Below, in pieces: positions 8,722 to 16,813 of a stretch of DNA of 64,000 nucleotides (position 1 is its first letter; each line of letters starts with the position of its first letter). The notes under the pieces are model-generated. The model did not search any database. It was not told the DNA's origin and saw only the letters and a program-made list of their open reading frames with translations. The DNA comes from Faecalibacterium sp. I4-1-79 (GTDB lineage Bacteria; Bacillota; Clostridia; Oscillospirales; Ruminococcaceae). The stretch spans positions 1,736,001 to 1,800,000 of the forward strand of contig NZ_CP094467.1 in the NCBI RefSeq assembly GCF_023347235.1, written 5' to 3'. The position numbers and the translations under genes were made by a program.

Positions 8722-9257
8722 CAGTTGTTTCCTTTCGCTTCGCGGGCGGCCTTTTTGCCTTCCTCGGTATCCTCATAGAAGTACTCGCTGGATTCCATGA
8801 TGGTGATGCCGTCCAGATGGTCGTTCTCGTGCTGGATGCAGCGACCCAGCAGGCCGTCAGCTTCCAGCTCGAACCATTCGCCGTTGCGGTCCTGCGCACG
8901 CACCTTGACAGCAACCGGGCGGGTCACAGCGCCGTTATGCCCCGGGAAGGACAGGCAGCCCTCGTAGGCAGTCTCCTCTTCCTCAGAAACGGCGAGGATC
9001 TCGGGGTTGACAAAATCAATGAACTTGTACTCGTAATCCTCGGGGATCTCCTCCGGGGCGTCGGTGGTGTCCCATACCACGAACAGGCGGCGCATCATGC
9101 CCACCTGCGGGCCAGCCAGACCCACGCCGTCGGCAGCGATCATGGTCTCGCGCATATCGTCCAGCAGGGTGGCCAGACGGTCGTCAAAATTGGTCACGGG
9201 GCGGCAGACCTTATTCAGGATGGGGTCGCCTTCTTTAACAATATTACGGATAGCCAT
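8721..9257 (-). CDS. def: peptide deformylase
   Basis: This metalloenzyme removes the formyl group from nascent proteins. All three signature motifs are present: GVGLAGPQVG (about 41-50), EGCLSFPG with the metal-binding Cys, and QHENDHLDG containing the HExDH metal site. The 178-residue length fits. The ATG follows a GGAGG with 7-8 nt spacing. In the Bacillus order def follows priA directly; here a GIY-YIG gene sits between them. Confidence 0.96.
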   Translation of the reverse strand: MAIRNIVKEGDPILNKVCRPVTNFDDRLATLLDDMRETMIAADGVGLAGPQVGMMRRLFVVWDTTDAPEEIPEDYEYKFIDFVNPEILAVSEEEETAYEGCLSFPGHNGAVTRPVAVKVRAQDRNGEWFELEADGLLGRCIQHENDHLDGITIMESSEYFYEDTEEGKKAAREAKGNN

Positions 9258-9280
9258 AATGGTACCTCCAAATCAAGCTT

Positions 9281-10120
9281 TTAATTCTTATTGTATCCAA
9301 ACTCTCTTGTCCGAAGTGTTTCTTTCCACCAGGACTCACGTCTCAAAATGTATTCGTCATCCATCCTTGCATTATAATTTTCAAGGATAGAATACTGGAA
9401 ATTTTCTTTTACATAATCGAAGCCCTGCTTTTTTACGAGCTCTTTCAATGCTTCGTTTCCGCCATGGCCATCAGCAATATAATTTGACCAACGTTGGAGA
9501 AGCATTCCCGTCTGCGATGTAGCAGAGCCAACATATAATTTACCGGTCTTGTTATCCGTAATCAGATAGACCGCTTTCTGGTTTTGCAGCGCTGCGATCC
9601 ATCCCGGAAGGTGCCGGTCGATCACATTTTTCAATTGCCGATAACTCAGCCGTACATTTTCATAACCCGGAAAATCCTCGCCAGTGAACTGATCGTTCAA
9701 AATCTCAAGAACTTCCAACTCGTCCATTACTGACGCATAGGTGCGCCCCATTGTACGGCAGGGATTATGATAACGCAGAACAAGCCGCCCGAAATATTTC
9801 CCGTAACGGGCATCATCCTGCGCCTCGTAACCAACACCGCCATTTGTTTCATCAACTTTTTTCTCCCCGGTTATCGTCTTGATGCACGTCATGAGCCATG
9901 TATCATTTCCGATTTTTAAAAAGCAGATCGCCGTTTGTCCTACACTAAAATAACGGCGGCGGTCACGCCACAGAAACCAGTCGATATTTACTTCATCCGG
10001 GTCGGTTTTATAAAGTTCCAACGGGTCATCGTAACCATTGTAAATATTGAATTTCACGCGAACATTTGGTATTTCTTCTTTGCTAAAGTTCAGAATATCA
10101 TTAATGCGTATTTTATCCAT
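9281..10120 (-). CDS. GIY-YIG nuclease-domain protein, likely insertion in a conserved operon
   Basis: The protein is about 279 residues from the ATG at 10120; a GTG 12 nt upstream is possible but less well placed relative to GGTGGA. The C-terminal half carries a GIY-YIG-type core: VYLITD, then KLYVGSA about ten residues later, then an Arg in LLQRWSNYI. The N-terminal half matches no domain I recognise. The DNA is visibly more AT-rich than its neighbours and separates priA from def, genes normally adjacent here. It has no ribosomal or translation link. Likely acquired; possible roles include a homing-type nuclease or a restriction or defence nuclease, but the sequence does not decide. Confidence 0.75.
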   Translation of the reverse strand: MDKIRINDILNFSKEEIPNVRVKFNIYNGYDDPLELYKTDPDEVNIDWFLWRDRRRYFSVGQTAICFLKIGNDTWLMTCIKTITGEKKVDETNGGVGYEAQDDARYGKYFGRLVLRYHNPCRTMGRTYASVMDELEVLEILNDQFTGEDFPGYENVRLSYRQLKNVIDRHLPGWIAALQNQKAVYLITDNKTGKLYVGSATSQTGMLLQRWSNYIADGHGGNEALKELVKKQGFDYVKENFQYSILENYNARMDDEYILRRESWWKETLRTREFGYNKN

Positions 10121-10135
10121 TTTACAATCCACCGT

Positions 10136-12397
10136 TCAAATGTCACCATCCGAGTGCAGGTCTACCACGACCGATGCCTTAGACGGCAGCTTTTCTTTTT
10201 CATACAGTGCCAGCGTGCTGCGCACGAGGTCGCGGAAGCGGCGGTCGTTGCGGCACTTAACGGTAAGCTTATAGCGGTAGGTGTCGTTGATCTTTTCAAT
10301 GCTGCCGGGCGTAGGGCCCAGAATGCGCAGGGGCAGATCCGGCTGCTTGGCCGCCTGCTGCCCTAAAAGCGCCGAGAACCGGGCAGCGGCACGCGCCACC
10401 TCGTTCTCCTTTGCACCGGCAAAGCCGATGACGCACAGCCCACAGAAAGGCGGGTACAAGCCGAGCTTGCGGTAAGCGATTTCCTGCTCGTAGAAGGCGT
10501 CGTAATCCTGTGCAGCAGCAAGGGTGAGCACTGGGTTGTCCGGGTCGGTGGTCTGAATGATGGCAAAGCCGGGCTCTTTTGCGCGGCCGCTGCGTCCCAC
10601 CACCTGTGTGATCAGGCTGAACACGTTCTCGTATGCCCGGAAACCCTGCGCGAACAACAGTGAATCAATGCCCAGCACGCCCACAAGGGTCACATCCTCG
10701 AAATCCAGACCTTTTGCCACCATCTGGGTGCCCACCATGATGTCGTATTCATGCGCTGCAAATTTGGCAAGCAGCTTTTCGTGGGCGTCCTTGGCGGCGG
10801 TAGAGTCCTGATCCATACGCAGCACCCGCGCCTCCGGGAAGAGCTTTGCAAGCTCCTCCTCGGCCTTCTGGGTGCCAAAGCCCCGGTACTGCAGCTTACC
10901 GCCGCAGGCCGTGCAAAGGGTGGGCGGCGGCTCCTGCTGGGAGCCGCAATAGTGGCACAGCACCTTATGCGCTGATTTGTGGTACACCATGGGCACGCTG
11001 CACTTGGGGCACTTGAGCACCTCGCGGCAGTCCTCGCACTGGGCAATTGTCTGGTAGCCCCGGCGGTTGAGCAGAAGGATAGTCTGCTTTTCTGCCTCCA
11101 GATTGCGGTGGATGGCGTCCTCCAGTGCAAGGCTGATCTCACGGGGGTTGCCCGCAGCCAGCTCTGCCCGCATATCCACGATCTGCACGCTGGGCAGCGG
11201 ATTGCCGCCGTAACGCTTGGTCAGCCGCACCAGCTGGGTACGTCCATTCTGCGCAGCGTAAAAACTCTCGGTGCTGGGGGTGGCGCTGGCCAGAAGCAGT
11301 AGTGCGCCGTTTTCGGCGGCACGCTGCCGGGCGACCTCGTGGGCAGAGTAGCGCGGCGCGGATTCCGACCGGTAGGTGTGCTCCTGCTCTTCGTCAATGA
11401 TGATAAGGCCGATGTTTTCCAGCGGCGAAAACACTGCGCTGCGGGTGCCGACCACGATATCTGCGCCGCCGTCCTGGATCATCTGCCATTGCAGTAGGCG
11501 CTCGGTGTGGTTGAGCGCAGAGTGCTGCACCGCCACGCGGCGGCCGAACTGCCCTTTTAGCCGCAGGATCATCTGAGGGGTCAGGCTGATCTCCGGCACC
11601 AACACCAGCGCCTTGCGGCCAAGCTCCAGACAGCGGGCAATCAATTTTAAAAATACCAGCGTCTTGCCGCTGCCGGTCACGCCGTACAGCAGCGCCGAAT
11701 GGGGCGCGGCATCTTCTAGCTTGGGCAGCAGCGTGTCGTAAGCAGCTTGCTGCTGTTCGGTGAGGGTAATAGGGTCGTTGCGCAGCGGAATGGAGGCGTA
11801 CAGGTCGATGGACTTATTCACCTTGCTGCATTCCAGCACACCCTTGGTGCACAGATTATCCAGCACCGCGCGGCTGATGCCTTTATCCTCCAACTCGTTC
11901 AGAGTGTGGGGACCGCCGCTCAGCAGCGCCACCGCTGCCAGCTGCTTTGCCGTAGGCTTTGGCTTTTGCGGCAGCGTGCTCACAAGCTTGTAGGCGTTTT
12001 CGGTGTGGCGGGTAAGCTGCTTTTGCAGCACCGGGGTCACACCGTCTGCCGCCACGGCGGGCTTATACTGCGCACCATACGGAATGACCGCCTTGACGGC
12101 CTCGTAGTAGGTGCAGAAGGTGCGCTCCTTTAAAAAATGCACCAGCCGCAGCAGCTCCGGTGTCAGACAGGCCGAGGCCGGGGCTACATCGAACAGATAT
12201 TTGAGTTTGGAGTGCTCCGGCTCAGCATCGCAGGCCAACACCACGCCCATGCGGGCGCGGCTGCCCTTGCCAAAGGGCACCAGCACCATACTGCCCAGAC
12301 GCACCGCATTCTGGTGCTCCGGCAGAACAGCGTAGGTATACAGCTTATCAAAATGGAAGGTCGCATTGCTGACGGCAACGCCTACCGTCTTGGGCAT
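10136..12397 (-). CDS. priA: primosomal protein N' (replication restart helicase PriA)
   Basis: PriA reloads the replisome at stalled forks. The 753 residues show an N-terminal DNA-binding domain, a superfamily 2 helicase core with Walker A GVTGSGKT and Walker B DEEQEHTY, and the inserted zinc-binding module with eight cysteines (CEDC, CPKC, CHYC, CTAC). Motifs LGTQMVAKGLDF-like (VGTQMVAKGLDF) and QVVGRSGRA follow. It begins 27 nt after gmk; the rpoZ and coaBC genes that lie here in Bacillus are absent. Confidence 0.95.
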   Translation of the reverse strand: MPKTVGVAVSNATFHFDKLYTYAVLPEHQNAVRLGSMVLVPFGKGSRARMGVVLACDAEPEHSKLKYLFDVAPASACLTPELLRLVHFLKERTFCTYYEAVKAVIPYGAQYKPAVAADGVTPVLQKQLTRHTENAYKLVSTLPQKPKPTAKQLAAVALLSGGPHTLNELEDKGISRAVLDNLCTKGVLECSKVNKSIDLYASIPLRNDPITLTEQQQAAYDTLLPKLEDAAPHSALLYGVTGSGKTLVFLKLIARCLELGRKALVLVPEISLTPQMILRLKGQFGRRVAVQHSALNHTERLLQWQMIQDGGADIVVGTRSAVFSPLENIGLIIIDEEQEHTYRSESAPRYSAHEVARQRAAENGALLLLASATPSTESFYAAQNGRTQLVRLTKRYGGNPLPSVQIVDMRAELAAGNPREISLALEDAIHRNLEAEKQTILLLNRRGYQTIAQCEDCREVLKCPKCSVPMVYHKSAHKVLCHYCGSQQEPPPTLCTACGGKLQYRGFGTQKAEEELAKLFPEARVLRMDQDSTAAKDAHEKLLAKFAAHEYDIMVGTQMVAKGLDFEDVTLVGVLGIDSLLFAQGFRAYENVFSLITQVVGRSGRAKEPGFAIIQTTDPDNPVLTLAAAQDYDAFYEQEIAYRKLGLYPPFCGLCVIGFAGAKENEVARAAARFSALLGQQAAKQPDLPLRILGPTPGSIEKINDTYRYKLTVKCRNDRRFRDLVRSTLALYEKEKLPSKASVVVDLHSDGDI

Positions 12398-12424
12398 TCG
12401 TCCAACTCCTTCAACGCTTGATTT

Positions 12425-12997
12425 TTAGCCTTGCAGCCCGGCGCGCTGGCAGATGACCTGATACAGCTCTGCGGCGCAGGGCTCGATCTGATTATTGACC
12501 AGCTTTACGGTAAACTTATCCTGCTCGGCCAGCTCCTGCCGGGCAGTGGCAAGACGTTCCTGAATGCTTTCCTCAGTCTCGGTGCCGCGGCCGCGCAGGC
12601 GATGCTCCAGCTCCTCCACAGAGGGCGGCAGCAGGAATACGGTTGTAGCGCCCGGGAACATCCGGCGGATATTGGCAGCGCCGTGCACATCGATGACCAG
12701 CACGACCACCTTACCGGCTTCCAGCCGCTTTTCCACCTCAGATTTCAGGGTGCCGTAGTAGTTGCCGTTATAGAAGTTGTGCTCCACCACCTGATCGTTT
12801 TCCAGCAGCTGCTGGAACTGCTCGCGGGTGCGGTAGTAGTAGTCCACACCCTCCTGCTCGCCGGGGCGCGGGGTGCGGGTGGTGGCAGAGACGGTCTTTT
12901 CGATCTCGGGGTGTGCCTCGCGCAGTGCCTTGACCACGCTGTCCTTACCAGTACCGGCTGCACCGGAAACTACAAACAGAAATTTATCATTCGCCAT
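12425..12997 (-). CDS. gmk: guanylate kinase
   Basis: Gmk converts GMP to GDP with ATP. The start at 12997 gives 190 residues, the usual size, and is preceded by GGAGGAAG. The P-loop reads [10 protein letters not shown], and the GMP-binding block [16 protein letters not shown] is clear. It overlaps the 3' end of remA by 11 nt. Longer upstream reading frames in phase would add a region without homology and overlap remA. Confidence 0.95.
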   Translation of the reverse strand: MANDKFLFVVSGAAGTGKDSVVKALREAHPEIEKTVSATTRTPRPGEQEGVDYYYRTREQFQQLLENDQVVEHNFYNGNYYGTLKSEVEKRLEAGKVVVLVIDVHGAANIRRMFPGATTVFLLPPSVEELEHRLRGRGTETEESIQERLATARQELAEQDKFTVKLVNNQIEPCAAELYQVICQRAGLQG

Positions 12998-13265
12998 GAG
13001 ATGCTTCTTCCTCCATTGATGTTCTGCCCTCCTGCCCTGCGGCGCGGCTTGCCACCGTTTCGGGCTGAAGAGCGGACAGCACGACGTGATCGGAGTCCAT
13101 GATGAGCACCGCACGGGTGCTGCGGCCATAAGAGGCATCGATCAGCATCCCCCGCTCGCGCGCTTCCTTCACCAGACGCTTGACCGGTGCAGAGTCCGGG
13201 CTGACGACTGCCACCACGCGCCCCGCACTGACCATATTGCCAAAGCCGATGTTGATGAGTTTCAT
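12987..13265 (-). CDS. remA: RemA family regulator (DUF370)
   Basis: The 92-residue protein starts [10 protein letters not shown] and carries the family blocks VVSPDSAP and [15 protein letters not shown]. In B. subtilis RemA is a DNA-binding activator of extracellular matrix and osmoprotection genes. The start at 13265 has a GGAGG five nt upstream. It sits between yicC and gmk as in Bacillus. The last 20 residues (Ala/Glu-rich) are variable. Confidence 0.9.
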   Translation of the reverse strand: MKLINIGFGNMVSAGRVVAVVSPDSAPVKRLVKEARERGMLIDASYGRSTRAVLIMDSDHVVLSALQPETVASRAAGQEGRTSMEEEASHGE

Positions 13266-13283
13266 AGGCTCCTCCACAACATA

Positions 13284-14162
13284 TTATTCCAGATTCTGGA
13301 TCTGCTCGCGGATCTTTTCAATCTCCGCCTTCATATCCACCACAATGCGGGTGATATCCAGATCCTGACACTTGGAGCCGATGGTATTGGTCTCGCGGTT
13401 CAGCTCCTGCGTCAGGAAATCCAGCTTGCGGCCCACGGGCTCGTCCAGCTGCAGGATATCGCGGTACTGTGCAATGTGGCTGCGCAGACGGACAGTCTCC
13501 TCATCCACGGCGGTCTTATCGCCAAAGATGGCGGCCTCAGTCAGCACACGGGCATCATCAATGTCCCGATCCTGCAGGATGACCTTGAGTTTCTCGTACA
13601 GGCGGTTAGTGTAGTTTTCTACCCGGCCTGCACTCAGGCTCTCCACCTTGCCGACGCACTGTTCCAGAAACACAAGACGGCTTTCCACGTCTGCCTTCAT
13701 CTTGGCACCCTCGGCGGCACGCATCTCCACAAAGCGATCCAGTGCCTGCGCGGTAACGGCAGACACATCCTGCCACAGCTGTTCCTCGTCCACATCGGCG
13801 TGGCGGGTGGTCAGCACATCCGGGAAGCGGGTCAGAACGGCGGTGGACACATCATTTTTGACCCCCAGCTGCTCGGACAGGTCCCGCATGGCCTGCTGAT
13901 AGCTGCGGGCAAGCTCCATGTTGACGGCGACCACGGTATCTGCCGCGTCCACATTCTGCACGGTCATGCTAAGCTCTACCTTGCCGCGGGAGATCCGCTG
14001 GTTGAGCTGTTTTTTCAGGCGGCTGTCCAGAGAACTGCAGGTGCGCGGGATGCGGGAGGAATACTCGAAATAGCGGGAGTTCACGCTGCGCAGCTCCACA
14101 GTGATCTCGCGGCCATTGAGTACGGCAGTCCCCCTGCCGAAACCGGTCATGCTTAAGATCAT
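13284..14162 (-). CDS. yicC: YicC/YloC family endoribonuclease
   Basis: This first gene of the long operon encodes 292 residues beginning MILSMTGFGRG, the usual YicC start. AGGAG precedes it by 6 nt, and 21 further in-frame upstream codons lack a ribosome binding site. The conserved block VELRSVNSRYFEY and the acidic C-terminal block with TIGSKCQDLDI are present. Escherichia coli YicC is a ribonuclease that affects sRNA stability, and the Bacillus homologue YloC is related. The promoter at 14256-14284 drives it. Confidence 0.9.
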   Translation of the reverse strand: MILSMTGFGRGTAVLNGREITVELRSVNSRYFEYSSRIPRTCSSLDSRLKKQLNQRISRGKVELSMTVQNVDAADTVVAVNMELARSYQQAMRDLSEQLGVKNDVSTAVLTRFPDVLTTRHADVDEEQLWQDVSAVTAQALDRFVEMRAAEGAKMKADVESRLVFLEQCVGKVESLSAGRVENYTNRLYEKLKVILQDRDIDDARVLTEAAIFGDKTAVDEETVRLRSHIAQYRDILQLDEPVGRKLDFLTQELNRETNTIGSKCQDLDITRIVVDMKAEIEKIREQIQNLE

Positions 14163-14255
14163 ACTAGCTCCTATTCTTTTGCGGTTTAACTTCGGTTTTT
14201 CTGTATAGGTATCCGCTTTGGGCACACAAGCCCATGTTACGATACATATAGCATC

Positions 14256-14284
14256 ATTTTACTATTCTTTTCTGAAAAATTCAA
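14256..14284 (-). promoter_or_regulatory. SigA-type promoter of the yicC-to-spoVM operon
   Basis: On the minus strand TTGAAT and TAAAAT are separated by exactly 17 bp, about 95 nt upstream of the yicC start. It is the only strong promoter found for the 13-kb operon. Confidence 0.75.
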
Positions 14285-14395
14285 GGTGCAGACTGCATCC
14301 GCGCAAAAAACACAATTCCCATTTTTTACTGCTGCGCAGTCAAAATAACATGACTGCGGCAGTTACTGCCTTTTAGCAGCTTTTCGCTGTAAAAA

Positions 14396-14427
14396 TTATA
14401 ACCCCGCGTTTTCACGCAGGGTTATAA
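14396..14427 (-). terminator. intrinsic terminator of the HTH gene
   Basis: A hairpin with 13-nt arms (one mismatch) begins immediately after the stop codon of the HTH gene and ends in TTATAATTTTT on the minus strand. It shows that no second transposase reading frame follows. Confidence 0.7.
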
Positions 14428-14429
14428 CA

Positions 14430-14771
14430 TCAGTTCGTCTTATAAACGCAGGTCACGCTGGTTTGCAGGATATCCGCGTTAAGCAGCGTGCGCTCCACCC
14501 AATGGACATTGTCGGCAATGGTATCCAGAGAGACCTCGTATTCCTTGGCAATGCTTTCCATCGTGCGGTACTCGTAGCGATAGATCAGGGTCAGGATGAG
14601 CTTATCCATCATGGAGATCTTGGTAAAGTGTGTTTTGCGCTTGTGCTCCTGACGGTAAGCCTCCTGCAGAGCCTTAAGCATCCGGTCAAATTCCAGCTTT
14701 GAAATGCCAAAATACAGTTGATAATCCTGCTCCTGAAACTCAGCAATGCGCTGCTCCGGGATGCTTCGCAT
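14430..14771 (-). CDS. stand-alone transposase-type HTH domain protein (HTH_Tnp_4-like)
   Basis: The 113 residues resemble the N-terminal HTH domain that precedes the DDE_Tnp_4 catalytic domain in IS5-type transposases: MDKLILTLIYRYEYRTMESI, then an SLDTIADNV recognition-helix-like stretch. No DDE catalytic domain, second frame or terminal inverted repeat follows. The gene has its own strong promoter, a GGAGG with 8-nt spacing and a terminator abutting the stop, so it looks like a functional single-domain gene rather than a decaying IS. It could be a domesticated DNA-binding regulator. A GTG five codons earlier is possible but overlaps the ribosome binding site. Confidence 0.65.
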   Translation of the reverse strand: MRSIPEQRIAEFQEQDYQLYFGISKLEFDRMLKALQEAYRQEHKRKTHFTKISMMDKLILTLIYRYEYRTMESIAKEYEVSLDTIADNVHWVERTLLNADILQTSVTCVYKTN

Positions 14772-14818
14772 AGCATTTTCCTCCACATCATTTGTTGTAT
14801 TATACGGCTATACCAACC

Positions 14819-14847
14819 ATTATAAAAGGTATTGGGCGGCAAGTCAA
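14819..14847 (-). promoter_or_regulatory. promoter of the HTH gene
   Basis: The minus strand has TTGACT, a 17-bp spacer and a perfect TATAAT. A second TATAAT and a partly palindromic sequence (GTTGGTATAGCC / ATACAAC) lie between it and the start codon and could be an operator. Confidence 0.75.
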
Positions 14848-14918
14848 TGTGTAAGCAGAAGTTTTTCCGGTATTACGCGACAGAGTGCGCCCTGCACCTT
14901 TGCCGACTGCACAAAAAA

Positions 14919-14950
14919 GGGCTGCCGCACAGCATTTTGTGCAGCAGCCC
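14919..14950 (-). terminator. terminator of the carboxyltransferase operon
   Basis: The arms GGGCTGCTGCAC and GTGCGGCAGCCC (one mismatch) are followed by TTTTTT on the minus strand, just after the last gene of the operon. Confidence 0.85.
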
Positions 14951-14967
14951 TGAAAGGAACTTATTTA

Positions 14968-16371
14968 TCAGACAGGATGGGACTGGTTGGTGTAGTCCAC
15001 ATGATCACCGTCCACGCCCTGCTTTTTGGCATTGCGCTTATCGAAGAACTTGGGTGCGACCTGCGGGAACATTGCGTAGGTCAGAACGTCCTCTTCCTGC
15101 GTTGCCCACTTGGCAGCTTCGGCCTTCAGCTTGTCCATCTCGGGAGCAAGCGTGTCGGCAAAGCGGCAGGTAATGGGCTGCTCGTCGCCAAGGATCTTCT
15201 TGGTGAACTCGGGCTTGATGGGAGCGGGAGTCTTGCCGTAGTCGCCGTGGACCAGACCCTTGAACTCCTTGGTAACCATCTTGTAGCGCTCGCCCATGAT
15301 GACGTTGAACACAGCCTGCGTGCCAACGATCTGGCTGGTGGGGGTGACCAGCGGCGGATAGCCTGCATCCTCACGGACGCGGGGGATCTCGGCCAGCACT
15401 TCGTCCAGCTTATCTTCCTTACCGGCATCCTTCAGCTGCTTGAGCATGTTGGAGAACATACCGCCCGGCACCTGATACAGCAGAGTATTGGCGTCCACGC
15501 CCAGGCTCTTGGGGCTGATCTGACCGTTGGCGATGTACTTTTCGCGCAGCTTTGCAAAGTAAGCGCGCACGACATTCAGCTGCTTCAGATCCAGACCGGT
15601 GTCGTAATCGGTGCCCTGCAGGGCAGCCACCAAGCTCTCGGTGGGCATGTGGCTGGTGCCAAGGCTCAGGGGGCTCATAGCGGTATCGACGATGTCGGCT
15701 CCTGCCTCGATGCCCTTGAGGATGGACATGGAAGCCAGACCTGCAGTGTAGTGGCTGTGGATATCCACAGGGATGCTGACGGTCTCCTTCAGCTTCTTGA
15801 CCAGATCATAGCAGGTATAGGGGGTGAGCAGACCGGCCATATCCTTGATGCAGATGGAGTTTGCGCCCATCTCTTCCAGAGTCTTAGCGTAGGCTGCAAA
15901 GTACTCGTTGTTGTGCACAGGGCTCAGGGTGTAGCTGATGCAGCCCTGCACATGAGCGCCCTCCTTGTTGGCAGACTTGATGGCGGTCTGCAGGTTGCGG
16001 GGGTCGTTCAGAGCGTCGAAGATGCGGATGACGTCGATGCCGTTGGCAACGGACTTCTGTACAAAGTACTCCACAGCGTCATCTGCGTAGGGACGGTAGC
16101 CCAGCATATTCTGGCCACGGAACAGCATCTGCAGCTTCTGGTGCGGCAGTTCCTTACGCAGAATGCGCAGACGCTCCCACGGGTCCTCGTCCAGGAAGCG
16201 GATGCAGCTGTCGAACGTAGCGCCGCCCCAGCACTCCACGGAGAAGTAGTTGATCTTGTCCATTTCGGGCAGGATGGGGCGCATCTCGTCCATGGTCATA
16301 CGGGTAGCCAGCAAAGACTGGTGCGCATCACGCAGGACGACCTCGGTCACCTTGATCGGCTTTTTTGCCAT
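14968..16371 (-). CDS. oxaloacetate decarboxylase alpha / transcarboxylase 5S-like subunit
   Basis: This carboxyltransferase acts between oxaloacetate/pyruvate and carboxybiotin. The TIM-barrel domain starts at VVLRDAHQSLLATRM (Arg, Asp and Gln of the active site) and includes IKDMAGLL with the carboxylated Lys and the metal-binding HSHYTAG. A conserved carboxylase C-terminal domain follows to residue 467. No biotin domain is fused; a separate biotin protein is next door. The ATG at 16371 follows AGAGGTG; the GTG three codons earlier is less likely. Third in the operon with the biotin carrier and the 12S-like subunit. Confidence 0.88.
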   Translation of the reverse strand: MAKKPIKVTEVVLRDAHQSLLATRMTMDEMRPILPEMDKINYFSVECWGGATFDSCIRFLDEDPWERLRILRKELPHQKLQMLFRGQNMLGYRPYADDAVEYFVQKSVANGIDVIRIFDALNDPRNLQTAIKSANKEGAHVQGCISYTLSPVHNNEYFAAYAKTLEEMGANSICIKDMAGLLTPYTCYDLVKKLKETVSIPVDIHSHYTAGLASMSILKGIEAGADIVDTAMSPLSLGTSHMPTESLVAALQGTDYDTGLDLKQLNVVRAYFAKLREKYIANGQISPKSLGVDANTLLYQVPGGMFSNMLKQLKDAGKEDKLDEVLAEIPRVREDAGYPPLVTPTSQIVGTQAVFNVIMGERYKMVTKEFKGLVHGDYGKTPAPIKPEFTKKILGDEQPITCRFADTLAPEMDKLKAEAAKWATQEEDVLTYAMFPQVAPKFFDKRNAKKQGVDGDHVDYTNQSHPV

Positions 16372-16387
16372 GGTTGTCACCTCTTCC

Positions 16388-16762
16388 TTAGTTCATGGAA
16401 ACCAGAACGTCACCGGAGTTGACGGTATCGCCCTTGTTCACGTTGATGGAAGCCACAGTGCCATCCTGCGGAGCAACGATCTCGTTCTCCATCTTCATGG
16501 CCTCAAGGATGACCAGCACGTCACCGGCCTTGACAGAAGCACCGGCAGCGACCTTGACATCCAGAATGTTGCCGGGCATGGGAGCCTTGACGGCAACAGC
16601 ACCGGCGGCACCGGCGGCTGCCTTGGGAGCAGCTGCGGGTGCGGCCTTGGGTGCGACGGGTGCAGCAACGGGAGCAGCAGCAACAGGAGCAGCGCCTGCG
16701 GCGGTTTCCTCAACGGAAACGCTGTAAGCAACACCATTGACAGTAATATTGTAGTACTTCAT
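16388..16762 (-). CDS. biotin carboxyl carrier protein (1.3S-like)
   Basis: The 124 residues start MKYYNITVNG and include a roughly 40-residue Ala/Pro-rich flexible linker. They end in a biotinyl domain with EAMKMEN, whose second Lys is the biotin attachment site. A perfect GGAGG precedes the ATG at 16762. It carries carboxyl groups between the two flanking subunits. It is more like the carriers of decarboxylases and transcarboxylase than AccB of acetyl-CoA carboxylase, but this rests on context. Confidence 0.92.
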   Translation of the reverse strand: MKYYNITVNGVAYSVSVEETAAGAAPVAAAPVAAPVAPKAAPAAAPKAAAGAAGAVAVKAPMPGNILDVKVAAGASVKAGDVLVILEAMKMENEIVAPQDGTVASINVNKGDTVNSGDVLVSMN

Positions 16763-16813
16763 GGAAGGATCCTCCAATTCAAAATCGAGCTCAATTTATG
16801 TAGTTTCGGACGC

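Noticed and set aside
14430-14967. An intact IS5-type insertion sequence
   Set aside because: Only the HTH domain is present. No DDE frame, terminal inverted repeats or target duplication were seen.
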